Part shown: positions 36,813-46,161 of the stretch, piece by piece
How the letters are laid out: each line of letters starts with the position of its first letter
Position numbering within the stretch: the first letter of the stretch is position 1
Made by a program: the position numbers and the translations under genes
Assembly: GCF_900177245.1 (NCBI RefSeq)
Contig: NZ_FXBM01000001.1
Coordinates: 744,001-808,000 of the forward strand
Direction of reading: 5' to 3'
Length of the DNA: 64,000 nucleotides
DNA from: Rathayibacter oskolensis
GTDB taxonomy: Bacteria; Actinomycetota; Actinomycetes; Actinomycetales; Microbacteriaceae
Notes under the pieces: generated by a model
Databases searched by the model: none
The model's input: only the letters and a program-made list of their open reading frames with translations
Told to the model about the DNA's origin: nothing

Positions 36813-38645
36813 TCAGACGGCGACGGCGCGGGCCGTGGCAGGCTCCGGCACCTCGGCGACGACCGGGGCGCGCTTGACGCTCTTGAGGATGATCACGGCG
36901 ATGGCCGTCACGACCATGCCGACGAGGATCGCGACCAGGTAGAGCAGCGGCTGGCCGACGAGCCCGGTCACCCAGATGCCGCCGTGAGGAGCGCGGAGGG
37001 TCGAGCCGAAGAGCGCGACGAGCGCACCGGTGGTGGCCGAGCCGATCATCGCCGAGGGGATCACCCGGAGCGGGTCGACCGCCGCGAACGGGATGGCCCC
37101 CTCCGAGATGAACGACGCGCCGAGCAGGTAGGCGGCCTTGCCGTTCTGGCGCTCGGCATCGGTGAACAGGCGCTTGCGCAGCGAGGTGGCGAGGGCGAGA
37201 CCCAGGGGAGGCGTCATGCCCGCGGCCATCACGATGGCCATGACCTTGAACTGCACCGAGTTCGGGTCGCCGTCGGCCGGCACGGAGGCGAGACCGGTCG
37301 TCGCGAAGGCGTAGGCCACCTTGTTGACGGGTCCGCCCATGTCGAACGCCATCATCAGGCCGAGGATGATCCCCAGGATGATCAGGTTGCCGCCGGAGAG
37401 GCCGGACAGCCAGGCCGACAGGCCCTCGCTGAGCGCGCGGAGGGGAGCGCCGAGCACCACGAACATCAGGAACCCGGTGATGAACGTCGCGATCAGCGGG
37501 ATGATCACGACGGGCATCAGCGACTTGAAGGCCGCCGGCAGCTTGATCCGCGAGATGTAGAGCGCCGCGTAGCCGGCGATGAAGCCGGAGGCGAGACCGC
37601 CGAGGAACCCGGCGCCGACGGTGACCGCCACCGCACCGCCGAGGAAGCCCGGGGCGATGCCGGGGCGGTCGGCGATGCCGAAGGCGATGAAGCCCGACAG
37701 CACCGGGACGAGGAACGCGAACGTCGCGCCTCCGATCAGGAACATCACGCCGGCCCAGTCGGTGATGTTGAAGGCGTCGAAGCCGTTGTCGATGATCTGC
37801 TGCGGCGTGTAGCTGACGATCTGGTAGCCGCCGAAGAGGAACGACAGCGCGATCAGCAGTCCGCCCGCCGCGACGAACGGGATCATGTAGGAGACGCCGG
37901 TCATCAGGTTCTGCCGGATGCGCGTGCCGACGCCGACCTTCTTGGGTGCGGCGGCGGGCGCGGGGGCAGCGCTGCGGGCCGGAGCGCCGCCGGCCGGCGT
38001 CGTGGAGCGCAGCGCGAGGGCGCGGTCGAGGACCTCGTCGGGCTTGGCCAGCGCCTCGGCGACCCCGACCTGGAGGATCGGCTTGCCGGCGAAGCGGTCC
38101 TTGCCGCGGATCTCGAGGTCGGCGGCGAGGATGACGACGTCGGCGGCGGCGATGTCGCCTGCGGTCATCTCCTCGGAGCCCGCTGCCCCCTGGGTCTCGA
38201 CGTGGATCGGGTAGCCGCGCTTCTTCGCGGCCTGCTCGAGAGCCTCGGCCGCCATGTAGGTGTGAGCGATGCCGGCGATGCAGCTGGTCACCGCGACGAA
38301 GCGGGGGGCGTCGGAGGAGGCGGTCGCCGCGGCGGGCGCGTCCTGCACCTTCGCGACGGCCCGGTCGATGACGTCCGCGGCCTTGGCGAGCGCCTCCGAG
38401 GTGCCGACCTCGAGGGTCGGCTTGCCGGCGAAGCGGTCCTTGCCGCGGACCTCGAGGTCGGCGGCGAGGATCACGACGTCGGCGTCGGCGATCGTCCGGT
38501 CGGACATGGGGTCGGAGCCGGCCGCGCCCTGGGTCTCGACCTGGATCTCGTAGCCCTTCTTCTTCGCGGCCTGCTCGAGAGCCTCCGCCGCCATGTAGGT
38601 GTGGGCGATGCCGGCGATGCAGCTGGTGACGGCGACGATCCTCAT
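36813..38645 (-). CDS. fruA: Fructose PTS enzyme IIB-IIB-IIC
   Basis: A 610-residue membrane permease of the fructose phosphotransferase system. It starts with two tandem EIIB-fructose domains of nearly identical sequence (residues 1-105 and 115-215), each with TSCIAGIAHTYMA containing a phosphorylatable cysteine (C9 and C122). A Pro/Ala linker leads to the EIIC domain with about nine membrane helices, including GGPVNKVAYAFATTG and EGAIPFAAVDPLRVIPS. It imports fructose as fructose-1-phosphate, the FruK substrate. The start overlaps the EIIA stop by four bases. Confidence 0.95.
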   Translation of the reverse strand: MRIVAVTSCIAGIAHTYMAAEALEQAAKKKGYEIQVETQGAAGSDPMSDRTIADADVVILAADLEVRGKDRFAGKPTLEVGTSEALAKAADVIDRAVAKVQDAPAAATASSDAPRFVAVTSCIAGIAHTYMAAEALEQAAKKRGYPIHVETQGAAGSEEMTAGDIAAADVVILAADLEIRGKDRFAGKPILQVGVAEALAKPDEVLDRALALRSTTPAGGAPARSAAPAPAAAPKKVGVGTRIRQNLMTGVSYMIPFVAAGGLLIALSFLFGGYQIVSYTPQQIIDNGFDAFNITDWAGVMFLIGGATFAFLVPVLSGFIAFGIADRPGIAPGFLGGAVAVTVGAGFLGGLASGFIAGYAALYISRIKLPAAFKSLMPVVIIPLIATFITGFLMFVVLGAPLRALSEGLSAWLSGLSGGNLIILGIILGLMMAFDMGGPVNKVAYAFATTGLASVPADGDPNSVQFKVMAIVMAAGMTPPLGLALATSLRKRLFTDAERQNGKAAYLLGASFISEGAIPFAAVDPLRVIPSAMIGSATTGALVALFGSTLRAPHGGIWVTGLVGQPLLYLVAILVGMVVTAIAVIILKSVKRAPVVAEVPEPATARAVAV

Positions 38646-39094
38646 GACACGACGACCTCTCTGGCGATGATGTCCGCGACCTCCTGGCCGCTGGTCGCGG
38701 CGCGGAGGGACCCGGTGAAGGACTCGTGGATCAGCTTCCGGGCGAGCTGGGCGAGGATCTTGAGGTGGGCCTGGTCGGCGCCGTCGGGCGCGGCGATCAG
38801 GAAGATCAGGTCGGCGGGGCCGTCGGGGGCGCCGAAGTCGACGCCCTGCTTCGCGATGCCGACGGCGACGCTCGGCGAGACGACGTGCGCCGAACGGGCG
38901 TGGGGGATGCCGATGCCGCCGGGCATGCCGGTGGCCATCTGCGACTCGCGGTCGCGGACGTCGGCCAGGAAGCCGTCGAGGTCGGTGACGCGGCCGGCGT
39001 CTGCGAGCGTCTTCGCGAGCTGCGCGGTGGCCTCGTCCTTCGTCGCGGCGGTGAGGTCGACGATGACCGTCGACGCCTCGGTGAGAGCAGTCAT
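38642..39094 (-). CDS. Fructose PTS enzyme IIA
   Basis: A 150-residue EIIA-fructose/mannitol domain. The phosphoacceptor is H65 in MPGGIGIPHARSAHV. It receives phosphate from HPr and passes it to the EIIB cysteines. Overlaps fruK upstream and fruA downstream by four bases each (ATGA), giving strict translational coupling. No HPr domain is fused, so a separate HPr is needed. Confidence 0.95.
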   Translation of the reverse strand: MTALTEASTVIVDLTAATKDEATAQLAKTLADAGRVTDLDGFLADVRDRESQMATGMPGGIGIPHARSAHVVSPSVAVGIAKQGVDFGAPDGPADLIFLIAAPDGADQAHLKILAQLARKLIHESFTGSLRAATSGQEVADIIAREVVVS

Positions 39095-40050
39095 GCGCTC
39101 AGTTCTCCAATCGGGAGGTGTGAATCGGGGTTCTCGACGACAGTGACGTCGTCGAGGCGGAGGGAATCGGGTCCCGGGGCTTCACTGCCCGGGAGCTGGA
39201 CGGCTGCGGTACCCCACGCGACGGCGGTCGCGAGGCGCTCCGCCTCCGTGGCGTCGGTCGCCGACAGGTAGCCCGCGAGGGTGCTGTCGCCGGCGCCGAC
39301 GGTCGAGAGGGGCACGACGGCGGGTGCGCCCGCCCACCACGACGACTCCGTCGTGACGAGCAGGGCGCCGTGCTCTCCGAGACTCACGAGCGCTCGCGCG
39401 TCCGGGAGTCGGAGGAGGGCGCGGGCCCCGGCGACGACGTCTCCGACCGTCGGCAGGGAGCGGCCGAGGAGCTCCTCGAGCTCCTCGAGATTGGGCTTCA
39501 CCAGGGTGGCGGTGCCGGCCGCGATGATCGTGGTCAGCGGTGCCCCCGAGGTGTCCACGGCGAGAGGGACGCCGAAGTGCAGGGCGAGACGGCCGAGGGC
39601 CGGGTAGAAGTCGTCGCCCAGGCCGGGAGGGACGCTGCCGCAGGCGACGAGCCAGCGCGGCGCCGCGACGACGTGGTCGCAGATGAGCTCCGAGAACGCC
39701 TTCGCCTCGTCGGGCGTGACGGCCGGGCCCGGCTCGTTGATCTTGGTCGTGCGGCCGGTGCGGTCGTCGACCACGGTGATGTTCGTCCGGATCGGCTGCG
39801 CGATCGGCGCACTCGCCGAGCGGACTCCCGCCGCCTCGAGCATGGCCGAGAGATCGAGGCCCGTGGAGGCGTCCGCCGGGTAGACCGCGGTCGCGTCGAC
39901 CCCGTTGCGGGCGAGGGCGCGGGCGACGTTGACGCCCTTGCCGGCCGGATCGCGGCGCACGTCGTGGGCCCGGTTGACCTCGCCGACGGCGAATCCGCTC
40001 GTCGAGAGGGTGACGTCGATGCTCGGGTTGGCGGTGACGGTGACGATCAT
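39091..40050 (-). CDS. fruK: 1-phosphofructokinase
   Basis: A 319-residue PfkB-family sugar kinase phosphorylating fructose-1-phosphate to the 1,6-bisphosphate. Seen are VTANPSIDVTLS, the GKGVNVARALARNG substrate segment, and the second signature GAGDSTLAGYL with the catalytic aspartate. The ATG overlaps the fruR stop by four bases, and its own stop overlaps the EIIA start. Confidence 0.95.
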   Translation of the reverse strand: MIVTVTANPSIDVTLSTSGFAVGEVNRAHDVRRDPAGKGVNVARALARNGVDATAVYPADASTGLDLSAMLEAAGVRSASAPIAQPIRTNITVVDDRTGRTTKINEPGPAVTPDEAKAFSELICDHVVAAPRWLVACGSVPPGLGDDFYPALGRLALHFGVPLAVDTSGAPLTTIIAAGTATLVKPNLEELEELLGRSLPTVGDVVAGARALLRLPDARALVSLGEHGALLVTTESSWWAGAPAVVPLSTVGAGDSTLAGYLSATDATEAERLATAVAWGTAAVQLPGSEAPGPDSLRLDDVTVVENPDSHLPIGELSA

Positions 40051-40808
40051 GCGCGGACGACCTCCGGGCCGGCCGACTCGATGTCGTCGGCGAGCTCGTC
40101 GTCGACGTCGGTGTCGGTGATGACGGTGTCGATCGCCGACAGCGGCGCGACGTGGCCGAAGTCCTGGCGGCCGAACTTCGAGTGGTCCGCGAGCACGACG
40201 ACGCGGCGGGCGGAGTGGATGATCGCGGTCTTCACGACCGCCTCGTCGAGATCCGGGGTCGTGAGTCCCCGCTCCCGGCTGATGCCGTTCGTGCCGATGA
40301 AGGCGACATCGACCGAGACGCTCGAGATCACCTGGGTGACCCAGGGACCCACTGCGGCCTGGGTCACTCCGCGCAGGTGACCGCCGATGAGGTGGAGGTC
40401 GATGTTGGGCCGGCTGACGAGCGCCATCGCGACGGGGAGGGAGTGGGTGACGACCGTCAGCCGGCGGTTCAGGGGGAGGAGTTCGGCGAGGCGGACCGTC
40501 GTGGTCCCGGCGTCGATCGCGATCGATCCGCCGTCGGGGACCTCGGCCAGCGCCGCCGTCGCGATGCGGTCCTTCTCGGCGGCGAGGTGACCCTCGCGGG
40601 CGGCGACCTCGGGCTCGATGCCGAGCCGCTCGACCGGGATCGCTCCACCGTGGGCGCGGCGGAGGAGTCCGCGCTTCTCGAGGCTCGTGAGGTCGCGTCG
40701 GATTGTCTCGGGCGTGACCGCGAGGGACTGCGCGAGGTCGCGGACCTCGACCCGCCCGTTCGTGCGAGCGCGGTCCAGGATCGCCTGGTGCCGCTCCGGT
40801 GCGTACAT
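40047..40808 (-). CDS. fruR: DeoR-family repressor of the fructose operon
   Basis: A 253-residue DeoR regulator. The HTH is VRDLAQSLAVTPETIRRDLTSLEKRG (about 22-47), and the sugar-phosphate sensing domain includes IAIDAGTTTVRLAELL, DVAFIGTNGIS and VLADHSKFGR. It is the first gene of the fru operon, so it probably controls its own transcription in response to fructose-1-phosphate or the bisphosphate. Confidence 0.92.
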   Translation of the reverse strand: MYAPERHQAILDRARTNGRVEVRDLAQSLAVTPETIRRDLTSLEKRGLLRRAHGGAIPVERLGIEPEVAAREGHLAAEKDRIATAALAEVPDGGSIAIDAGTTTVRLAELLPLNRRLTVVTHSLPVAMALVSRPNIDLHLIGGHLRGVTQAAVGPWVTQVISSVSVDVAFIGTNGISRERGLTTPDLDEAVVKTAIIHSARRVVVLADHSKFGRQDFGHVAPLSAIDTVITDTDVDDELADDIESAGPEVVRA

Positions 40809-40884
40809 GTGGACTCCGTCGTCTCGCTCTGATGATGCTCGCGATCCGCGGTGTCGTCTCCGACCTCGGATCTGCGTTTACATC

Positions 40885-40931
40885 TTTTTAGACCCGTTCG
40901 TGTGGCTTGTCAACAGAAACGGACATGTCCG
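40885..40931 (-). promoter_or_regulatory. fru operon promoter and operator palindrome
   Basis: On the minus strand TTGACA (40913-40908) and TAAAAA (40890-40885) are 17 bp apart, a near-consensus promoter. Just upstream is the perfect 12-bp palindrome CGGACATGTCCG (40920-40931), a possible operator. The start codon of fruR is about 75 bases from the -10. The rest of 40809-40969 carries no gene. Confidence 0.6.
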
Positions 40932-40969
40932 ACAGGCGTGGAACAGCGCAGCCGGTCGAGGCCGGGACG

Positions 40970-42058
40970 TCACGCCGCGATGTCGTCCAGCTCGTCGTCG
41001 AGCTTGGCGAGCTGGCGCTCGAGACGACGCCGCTTGAAGACCGACGCGTCGTCGAGCGCGCGGCGGATCCGGTCCCGCTCGGCCTCGGCGAGCGTCCGGC
41101 GGGCCGCGCGGAGCTGCTCCTCCTGCTCGCGCTCGCGTTCCTCCGGCGTGAGTCGTCGCGCCGAGATGCCCGCGTCGCTCATGCCGATCGAGATCCAGGA
41201 GGCGGCGATCAGGATCACCTGGCAGACGAGGTTGAACCAGATCAGCAGACCGATCAGCACGGCGAAGGAGGCGAGCAGGGGGTTCCGCGACGCACCGCCC
41301 AGAAGCTGGGATCCGAGGATCTTCAGCGCTCCGAGCGCGATGCCCCCCATCAGCGAGCCGACCCAGAGGTTCTTCCACGGGATCGGGATCCCCGAGAGGA
41401 TGCGGAAGGCACCCGCGAGCGTCGCGGTGTCGAGGACGAGCATGAGCAGGAGCCCGACGACGGTTCCCACGATCTGGCCGACGGCGGAGTCGCTGCTGAT
41501 CCCCAGCACGTCGAAGGCCACGTCGACGAACGAGGTCGAGACGACCGAGAGGACGGCCGAGACGAGCAGGACGGCGCCGAAGACGAGTGCGAGGCCCGCG
41601 TCCTTCAGCTTGAGCAGGAGGAAGAACGTGGTGGGGCCGGGCAGGGTGAAGAGGATCCGGACGGCCTGGCGCAGGCTCCCGAGGAAGTTCAGACCCGTCA
41701 GGATCACGCCCGCGGCCGCGATCGCTCCCGTCCAGCCGAGGATGGACGAGTCGAGGAGCAGGTCGACGGACACCGGCGAGGAATCGCCGTCGCCGATCAG
41801 CCCCGGGACGGAGCGGTTCACGAGCTCGATCAGCGAGTCGCGGAGGACCCCGTCGTCGCGCACCCAGAACCCGAACACCGCGAAGAAGACGAAGAGGGCG
41901 GCGAACACCGCGAACAGTGCCTGGAAGGCGAGCCCCGAGGCGAACAGCGGCCCGCCGGTCTCGGAGTAGTGCAGGAACACGCGCACCGGCCGAGTGCGCA
42001 TGAGCCTCTCGAACAGCGCCGGTATCCCGCGCGGGCCGTCGGATGCCGCCTCCGTCAT
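40970..42058 (-). CDS. Second YihY/BrkB-family membrane protein
   Basis: A 362-residue YihY-family protein with about six hydrophobic helices; FLHYSETGGPLFASGLAFQALFAVFAALF is the family opening and WFNLVCQVILIAASWISIG the end of the core. A highly charged helical tail of about 60 residues (Arg/Glu-rich) follows, which may contact cytoplasmic partners. It is clearly diverged from the copy at 6719-7774 and has no DUF2382 partner. The ATG at 42058 gives MTEAASDGPRGIPALFERL. Confidence 0.87.
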   Translation of the reverse strand: MTEAASDGPRGIPALFERLMRTRPVRVFLHYSETGGPLFASGLAFQALFAVFAALFVFFAVFGFWVRDDGVLRDSLIELVNRSVPGLIGDGDSSPVSVDLLLDSSILGWTGAIAAAGVILTGLNFLGSLRQAVRILFTLPGPTTFFLLLKLKDAGLALVFGAVLLVSAVLSVVSTSFVDVAFDVLGISSDSAVGQIVGTVVGLLLMLVLDTATLAGAFRILSGIPIPWKNLWVGSLMGGIALGALKILGSQLLGGASRNPLLASFAVLIGLLIWFNLVCQVILIAASWISIGMSDAGISARRLTPEEREREQEEQLRAARRTLAEAERDRIRRALDDASVFKRRRLERQLAKLDDELDDIAA

Positions 42059-42078
42059 GCCTCCAGCGTAGGACGCTC

Positions 42079-42148
42079 GTGCACGCTCGATGTCGCCCTG
42101 CACGCCCGATCGGCGGAACGGGCGTGCACGGCGGCATCCGACGTGCGA
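42079..42148. repeat. 70-bp GTGCAC repeat, copy 1
   Basis: Four GTGCAC-like hexamers at 42079, 42098 (CTGCAC), 42124 and 42143 (GTGCGA) with spacings of about 19, 26 and 19 bases. The inner pair forms an inverted repeat TGCACGCCCG/CGGGCGTGCA. The same arrangement recurs at 42452-42521 on the other side of the DUF559 remnant. Confidence 0.65.
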
Positions 42149-42150
42149 GC

Positions 42151-42432
42151 TCAGCGGGTGCGGCCGCGGGCGAGAGTCGCGAGGATCGTCGCCGACGTCC
42201 GGCTCCAGTCGTGGACGACAGCCGCGTACCCGAATCGGAGAACGGTGTACCCGCGAAGGACGGCCGCAGCGTCGCGCCGCCGATCGCGGGTGAACGCGTC
42301 GGCGGTCCCCTGCCACCGGCGGCCGTCGAGCTCGATCACCAGCCAGTCGTCGATCAGCAGGTCGACGCGCCCCACGCCGCGACCCCGTCGGGCGGCTGCC
42401 GGGCGTCTCCGTGCACATCGGAGGCCGATCAC
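42151..42432 (-). pseudogene. Truncated DUF559 (Vsr-like endonuclease) remnant
   Basis: A 93-codon frame holding only the second half of a DUF559 domain: GRVDLLIDDWLVIELDGRRWQG with the nuclease-like D...E-x-D core, then a DRRRDAAAVLRGYTVLRFGY segment. Full-length actinobacterial proteins are about 280-310 residues with an N-terminal winged helix; here the N-terminus is missing and replaced by an Arg-rich stretch after a GTG without a good ribosome-binding site. It lies exactly between two copies of a 70-bp repeat, so it is probably a decayed remnant of a larger insertion. A short functional nuclease is less likely. Confidence 0.6.
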
Positions 42433-42451
42433 CGCCTGTGGAGGAGAGGCC

Positions 42452-42521
42452 GTGCACGGCAGAAGCCGCCGTGCACGCCGGATCCGAGGATCGAGCGTGC
42501 ACGACGGCTCCGGTCGTGCAG
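42452..42521. repeat. 70-bp GTGCAC repeat, copy 2
   Basis: GTGCAC at 42452, 42471 and 42497 and GTGCAG at 42516, with spacings of 19, 26 and 19 bases as in the copy at 42079-42148. A further GTGCAC lies at 42411 inside the DUF559 remnant. It ends six bases before the sdhB stop codon region. Confidence 0.65.
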
Positions 42522-42526
42522 GGTGA

Positions 42527-43288
42527 TCAGGCGCGGCCGCGGATGACGGCCTGCTTCACCTCGGCGATCGCCTGCGTGATCTGGATGCCGCGCGGGCACG
42601 CCTCCGTGCAGTTGAAGGTCGTGCGGCAGCGCCACACGCCCTCCTTGTCGTTGAGGATGTCCAGGCGCGCTCCACCCGCGTCGTCGCGGGAGTCGAAGAT
42701 GAAGCGGTGCGCGTTCACGATCGCGGCCGGGCCGAAGTACTGCCCGTCCGTCCAGAACACCGGGCACGACGAGGTGCACGCGGCGCAGAGGATGCACTTG
42801 GTGGTGTCGTCGAAGCGGGCGCGGTCGGCGACCGACTGCACGCGCTCCTTGCCCTTGGGGGCCGCGGTGTTCGCGATCAGGAACGGCTGCACCTCGCGGT
42901 ACGACGCGAAGAACGGCTCCATGTCGACGACGAGGTCCTTCTCGAGGGGCAGCCCCTTGATCGCCTCGATGTAGATCGGCTGCGAGATGTCGAGATCCTT
43001 GATCAGCGTCTTGCAGGCGAGGCGGTTGCGGCCGTTGATGCGCATCGCGTCGGAGCCGCAGATGCCGTGGGCGCACGAGCGGCGGAACGTCAGCGAACCG
43101 TCCTGGTCCCACTTGATGCGGTGCAGGGCGTCGAGGACGCGGTCGGTCGAGAACATCTCGACGTCGAAGTCCTGCCAGCGCGGCTCAGCGTCCACCTCGG
43201 GGTCGAAGCGGCGGATGATGAAGGTGACGGTGAACGCCTCCGGAGCCGCGGGGGCGGCGGGGAGCTGCTCGAGGGTAGCTGTCGACAT
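42527..43288 (-). CDS. sdhB: Succinate dehydrogenase iron-sulfur subunit
   Basis: A 253-residue SdhB. The [2Fe-2S] cluster site is SCAHGICGSDAMRINGRNRLAC, and the C-terminal [4Fe-4S] and [3Fe-4S] sites are CILCAACTSSCPVFW and CRTTFNCTEACPRGI. It passes electrons from SdhA to the membrane anchor. The start is two bases after the sdhA stop region. Last gene of sdhCDAB. Confidence 0.97.
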   Translation of the reverse strand: MSTATLEQLPAAPAAPEAFTVTFIIRRFDPEVDAEPRWQDFDVEMFSTDRVLDALHRIKWDQDGSLTFRRSCAHGICGSDAMRINGRNRLACKTLIKDLDISQPIYIEAIKGLPLEKDLVVDMEPFFASYREVQPFLIANTAAPKGKERVQSVADRARFDDTTKCILCAACTSSCPVFWTDGQYFGPAAIVNAHRFIFDSRDDAGGARLDILNDKEGVWRCRTTFNCTEACPRGIQITQAIAEVKQAVIRGRA

Positions 43289-43290
43289 GG

Positions 43291-45126
43291 CTAGTACTTC
43301 CTCTCCATCGGCTGGTACCGGGTGATCACGACGGGCTTCCAGTCGAGGCGGATGTGGTCGCCCGCGTCGGAGGAGTGGGCGTCACCGGAGAGGTACGCCA
43401 TCGTGTGCTGCATGTAGTTGTCGTCGTCGCGCTTGGGGAAGTCGTCGCGCATGTGACCGCCCCGGCTCTCCTTGCGGTTACGAGCGGAGTAGACGACGAC
43501 CTCGGCGAGATCGAGCAGGAATCCCAGCTCGACGGCCTCGAGGAGGTCGGTGTTGAAGCGCTTGCCCTTGTCCTGCACCGAGATGTTGCGGAACCGGTCG
43601 CGGAGTCGCTGGATCGTGTCGGTGACCGACTCGAGCGACTCGTCGGTGCGGAACACCTGAGCGTTCTTGTCCATCTCGTCCTGCAGCTCCTTGCGGATCG
43701 AGGCGATCCGCTCGGTGCCGGTGGCGCCGCGGAGGGAGGCGAGCATGTCGCGGATCGCTCCGGCCGGGTCGGCGGGCAGAGGGGTGAAGTCGACCGTCTG
43801 GGAGTAGTCGGCGGCGTTGTTGCCGCTGCGCTTCCCGAACACGTTGATGTCGAGGAGGGAGTTGGTCCCGAGGCGGTTCGAGCCGTGGACCGAGACGCAG
43901 GCGCACTCGCCCGCGGCGTAGAGCCCGGGGACGACGGTGCTGTTGTCCGAGAGGACCTCGGCCTTCACGTTGGTCGGGATGCCGCCCATCGCGTAGTGCG
44001 CGGTCGGCATGACCGGCACAGGCTCGACGACCGGGTCGACGCCCAGGTAGGTGCGGGCGAACTCGGTGATGTCGGGGAGCTTCGTCTCGAGCACCTCGGC
44101 GCCGAGGTGCGTGCAGTCCAGCAGCACGTAGTCCTTGTGCGGGCCGGCGCCGCGTCCCTCCGCCACCTCCTGGACCATGCAGCGGGCGACGATGTCGCGC
44201 GGCGCGAGGTCCTTGATGGTGGGGGCGTAGCGCTCCATGAAGCGCTCGCCGGAGGCGTTGCGGAGGATCGCACCCTCTCCTCGCGCTCCCTCGGTGAGCA
44301 GGATGCCCAGGCCCGCGAGCCCGGTCGGGTGGAACTGGAAGAACTCCATGTCCTCGAGCGGCAGACCCTTGCGCCAGATGATGCCGACGCCGTCGCCCGT
44401 GAGGGTGTGCGCGTTGGAGGTCGTCTTGTAGATCTTGCCGAAGCCGCCGGTGGCGAAGATGATCGCCTTCGCCTGGAACACGTGGAGCTCGCCGGTCGCG
44501 AGCTCGTAGGCCACGACACCCGAGGGCTTCTGCACGCCGTCGATCTCGGTCATCACGAGGTCGAGCACGTAGAACTCGTTGTAGAAGTTGATGCCGAGAC
44601 GGACGCAGTTCTGGAACAGCGTCTGAAGGATCATGTGCCCGGTGCGGTCGGCGGCGTAGCAGGCCCGGCGGACGGGCGCCTTGCCGTGGTCGCGGGTGTG
44701 CCCGCCGAAGCGGCGCTGGTCGATCTTGCCGTCTTCCGTGCGGTTGAAGGGCAGGCCCATGTTCTCGAGGTCGATGACCGCGTCGATGGCCTCCTTCGCG
44801 AGGATCTCGGCCGCGTCCTGGTCGACGAGGTAGTCGCCGCCCTTGACGGTGTCGAAGGTGTGCCACTCCCAGCTGTCCTCCTCGACGTTCGCGAGGGCGG
44901 CGGCCATGCCGCCCTGCGCGGCTCCCGTGTGGGAGCGCGTCGGGTAGAGCTTCGAGATCACGGCGGTCTTCGCCTTCGGGCCGGCCTCGATCGCCGCCCG
45001 CATCCCGGCGCCGCCGGCGCCGACGATCACCACGTCGAACTGGTGGTAGTGGACGCCGTCGGGGCCGACGGTCTGCGTGAAGGCGCTCTGGTCGGCGCCG
45101 CCGTGGGTGTGGCCTGCTGTGCTCAC
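43291..45126 (-). CDS. sdhA: Succinate dehydrogenase flavoprotein subunit
   Basis: A 611-residue SdhA that oxidises succinate to fumarate with covalent FAD. The N-terminal FAD fold is [19 protein letters not shown], the flavinylated histidine lies in [16 protein letters not shown], and HPTGL, the active-site [11 protein letters not shown] and [20 protein letters not shown] segments are all present. Length is normal. sdhB follows directly and sdhD is 64 bp upstream. Confidence 0.97.
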   Translation of the reverse strand: MSTAGHTHGGADQSAFTQTVGPDGVHYHQFDVVIVGAGGAGMRAAIEAGPKAKTAVISKLYPTRSHTGAAQGGMAAALANVEEDSWEWHTFDTVKGGDYLVDQDAAEILAKEAIDAVIDLENMGLPFNRTEDGKIDQRRFGGHTRDHGKAPVRRACYAADRTGHMILQTLFQNCVRLGINFYNEFYVLDLVMTEIDGVQKPSGVVAYELATGELHVFQAKAIIFATGGFGKIYKTTSNAHTLTGDGVGIIWRKGLPLEDMEFFQFHPTGLAGLGILLTEGARGEGAILRNASGERFMERYAPTIKDLAPRDIVARCMVQEVAEGRGAGPHKDYVLLDCTHLGAEVLETKLPDITEFARTYLGVDPVVEPVPVMPTAHYAMGGIPTNVKAEVLSDNSTVVPGLYAAGECACVSVHGSNRLGTNSLLDINVFGKRSGNNAADYSQTVDFTPLPADPAGAIRDMLASLRGATGTERIASIRKELQDEMDKNAQVFRTDESLESVTDTIQRLRDRFRNISVQDKGKRFNTDLLEAVELGFLLDLAEVVVYSARNRKESRGGHMRDDFPKRDDDNYMQHTMAYLSGDAHSSDAGDHIRLDWKPVVITRYQPMERKY

Positions 45127-45190
45127 TGGGGAGATGCTCCGATGTGCGGGAAGGGAGGGAGGTGGACGGGAGTGGCGCGGCTCGGCGGGA

Positions 45191-45634
45191 TCAGGCCGAG
45201 CAGAACGACGCCAGCAGTGCGGGGTCGGCGCCGGGCGGGCACGGGTCGAACGCGAAGACGACCCAGGTGCCGAGGGCGATCAGCGAGACGACGGCGACGA
45301 GGATGCCGCCCTTGAAGGCCCGCGCCAGCAGCGGCGAGGTCGCGTAGTCGTTGACCAGGGTCCGCATGCCGTTGCCGCCGTGGATCAGGGCGAGCCAGAG
45401 CATCAGGACGTCCCACCACTGCCAGAACGGGTTGGCCAGCTTGCCGCCGACGAAGCCGAAGTCGATGGCCTTGATGCCGTCGCCGAGGAGGAGGTTGTAG
45501 ATCAGGTGCCCGAAGATCAGGACGATCAGCACGACGCCGGAGGCGCGCATGTAGATCCACCCCCACTTCTCCCAGTTCGTGCCGGAGGAGCGGACGGGGG
45601 TGTGCGGGGTTCGCGGTGCTGCGACGGTGCTCAC
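45191..45634 (-). CDS. sdhD: Succinate dehydrogenase membrane anchor subunit
   Basis: A 147-residue protein with three hydrophobic helices; [24 protein letters not shown] starts the first and [16 protein letters not shown] ends the second. The histidine in the first helix and that in LIHGGNG are likely haem or quinone ligands. It anchors SdhAB with SdhC. Position between sdhC and sdhA supports the call. Confidence 0.88.
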   Translation of the reverse strand: MSTVAAPRTPHTPVRSSGTNWEKWGWIYMRASGVVLIVLIFGHLIYNLLLGDGIKAIDFGFVGGKLANPFWQWWDVLMLWLALIHGGNGMRTLVNDYATSPLLARAFKGGILVAVVSLIALGTWVVFAFDPCPPGADPALLASFCSA

Positions 45635-45641
45635 AGTGACC

Positions 45642-46064
45642 TCACTCGCTGAAGACGTTGATCAGGTGGCGGGGTGCGAAGCCGAGCATCAGCACGACCC
45701 ACAGGCCGATGACGACCCAGAAGAGCACGCGCTGGTTGCGCGTCGCCCAGCTCCAGAAGTCGACCAGGATGATGCGCAGGCCGTTCAGGGCGTGGAACGC
45801 GATCGCGCCCACCAGACCCGTCTCGCCGAGGCCCATGATCGGGTTCTTGTACGTTCCGATGACCGCGTTGTACGCCTCCGGGCTCACAGCGATGAGAGCC
45901 GAGTCGAGGACGTGCACGAGGAGGAAGAAGAAGATGGCGACACCGGTGATCCGGTGCAGCACCCACGACCACATGCCTTCGCGACCCCGGTACAGGGTGC
46001 CGGCCGGACGCCGGATCTTCCTCTGCTTCCGGGGTGCGAGGGTTTGAGCAGCTTGAACTGACAC
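45642..46064 (-). CDS. sdhC: Succinate dehydrogenase cytochrome b556 subunit
   Basis: A 140-residue anchor subunit with three membrane helices; MWSWVLHRITGVAIFFFLLVHVLDSALI carries the conserved HRxTG and a haem-ligand histidine, and FHALNGLRIILVDF the second. The GTG at 46064 is chosen because GGAGGG lies six bases upstream; a TTG two codons earlier would be too close to it. First gene of the operon. Confidence 0.9.
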   Translation of the reverse strand: MSVQAAQTLAPRKQRKIRRPAGTLYRGREGMWSWVLHRITGVAIFFFLLVHVLDSALIAVSPEAYNAVIGTYKNPIMGLGETGLVGAIAFHALNGLRIILVDFWSWATRNQRVLFWVVIGLWVVLMLGFAPRHLINVFSE

Positions 46065-46161
46065 GAACAACCCTCCCTGGTTGTGTGCTCCGACGGCCTG
46101 ACCGGACCCGCGTCTCGAGGACGGGGGCGGGGCGGGGGAGCGACGAGAAACTCGCCCTCCG

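Noticed and set aside
42151-42432. Functional very-short-patch repair endonuclease
   Set aside because: Only half of the DUF559 domain is present, the start is poor, and no cytosine methyltransferase is nearby.
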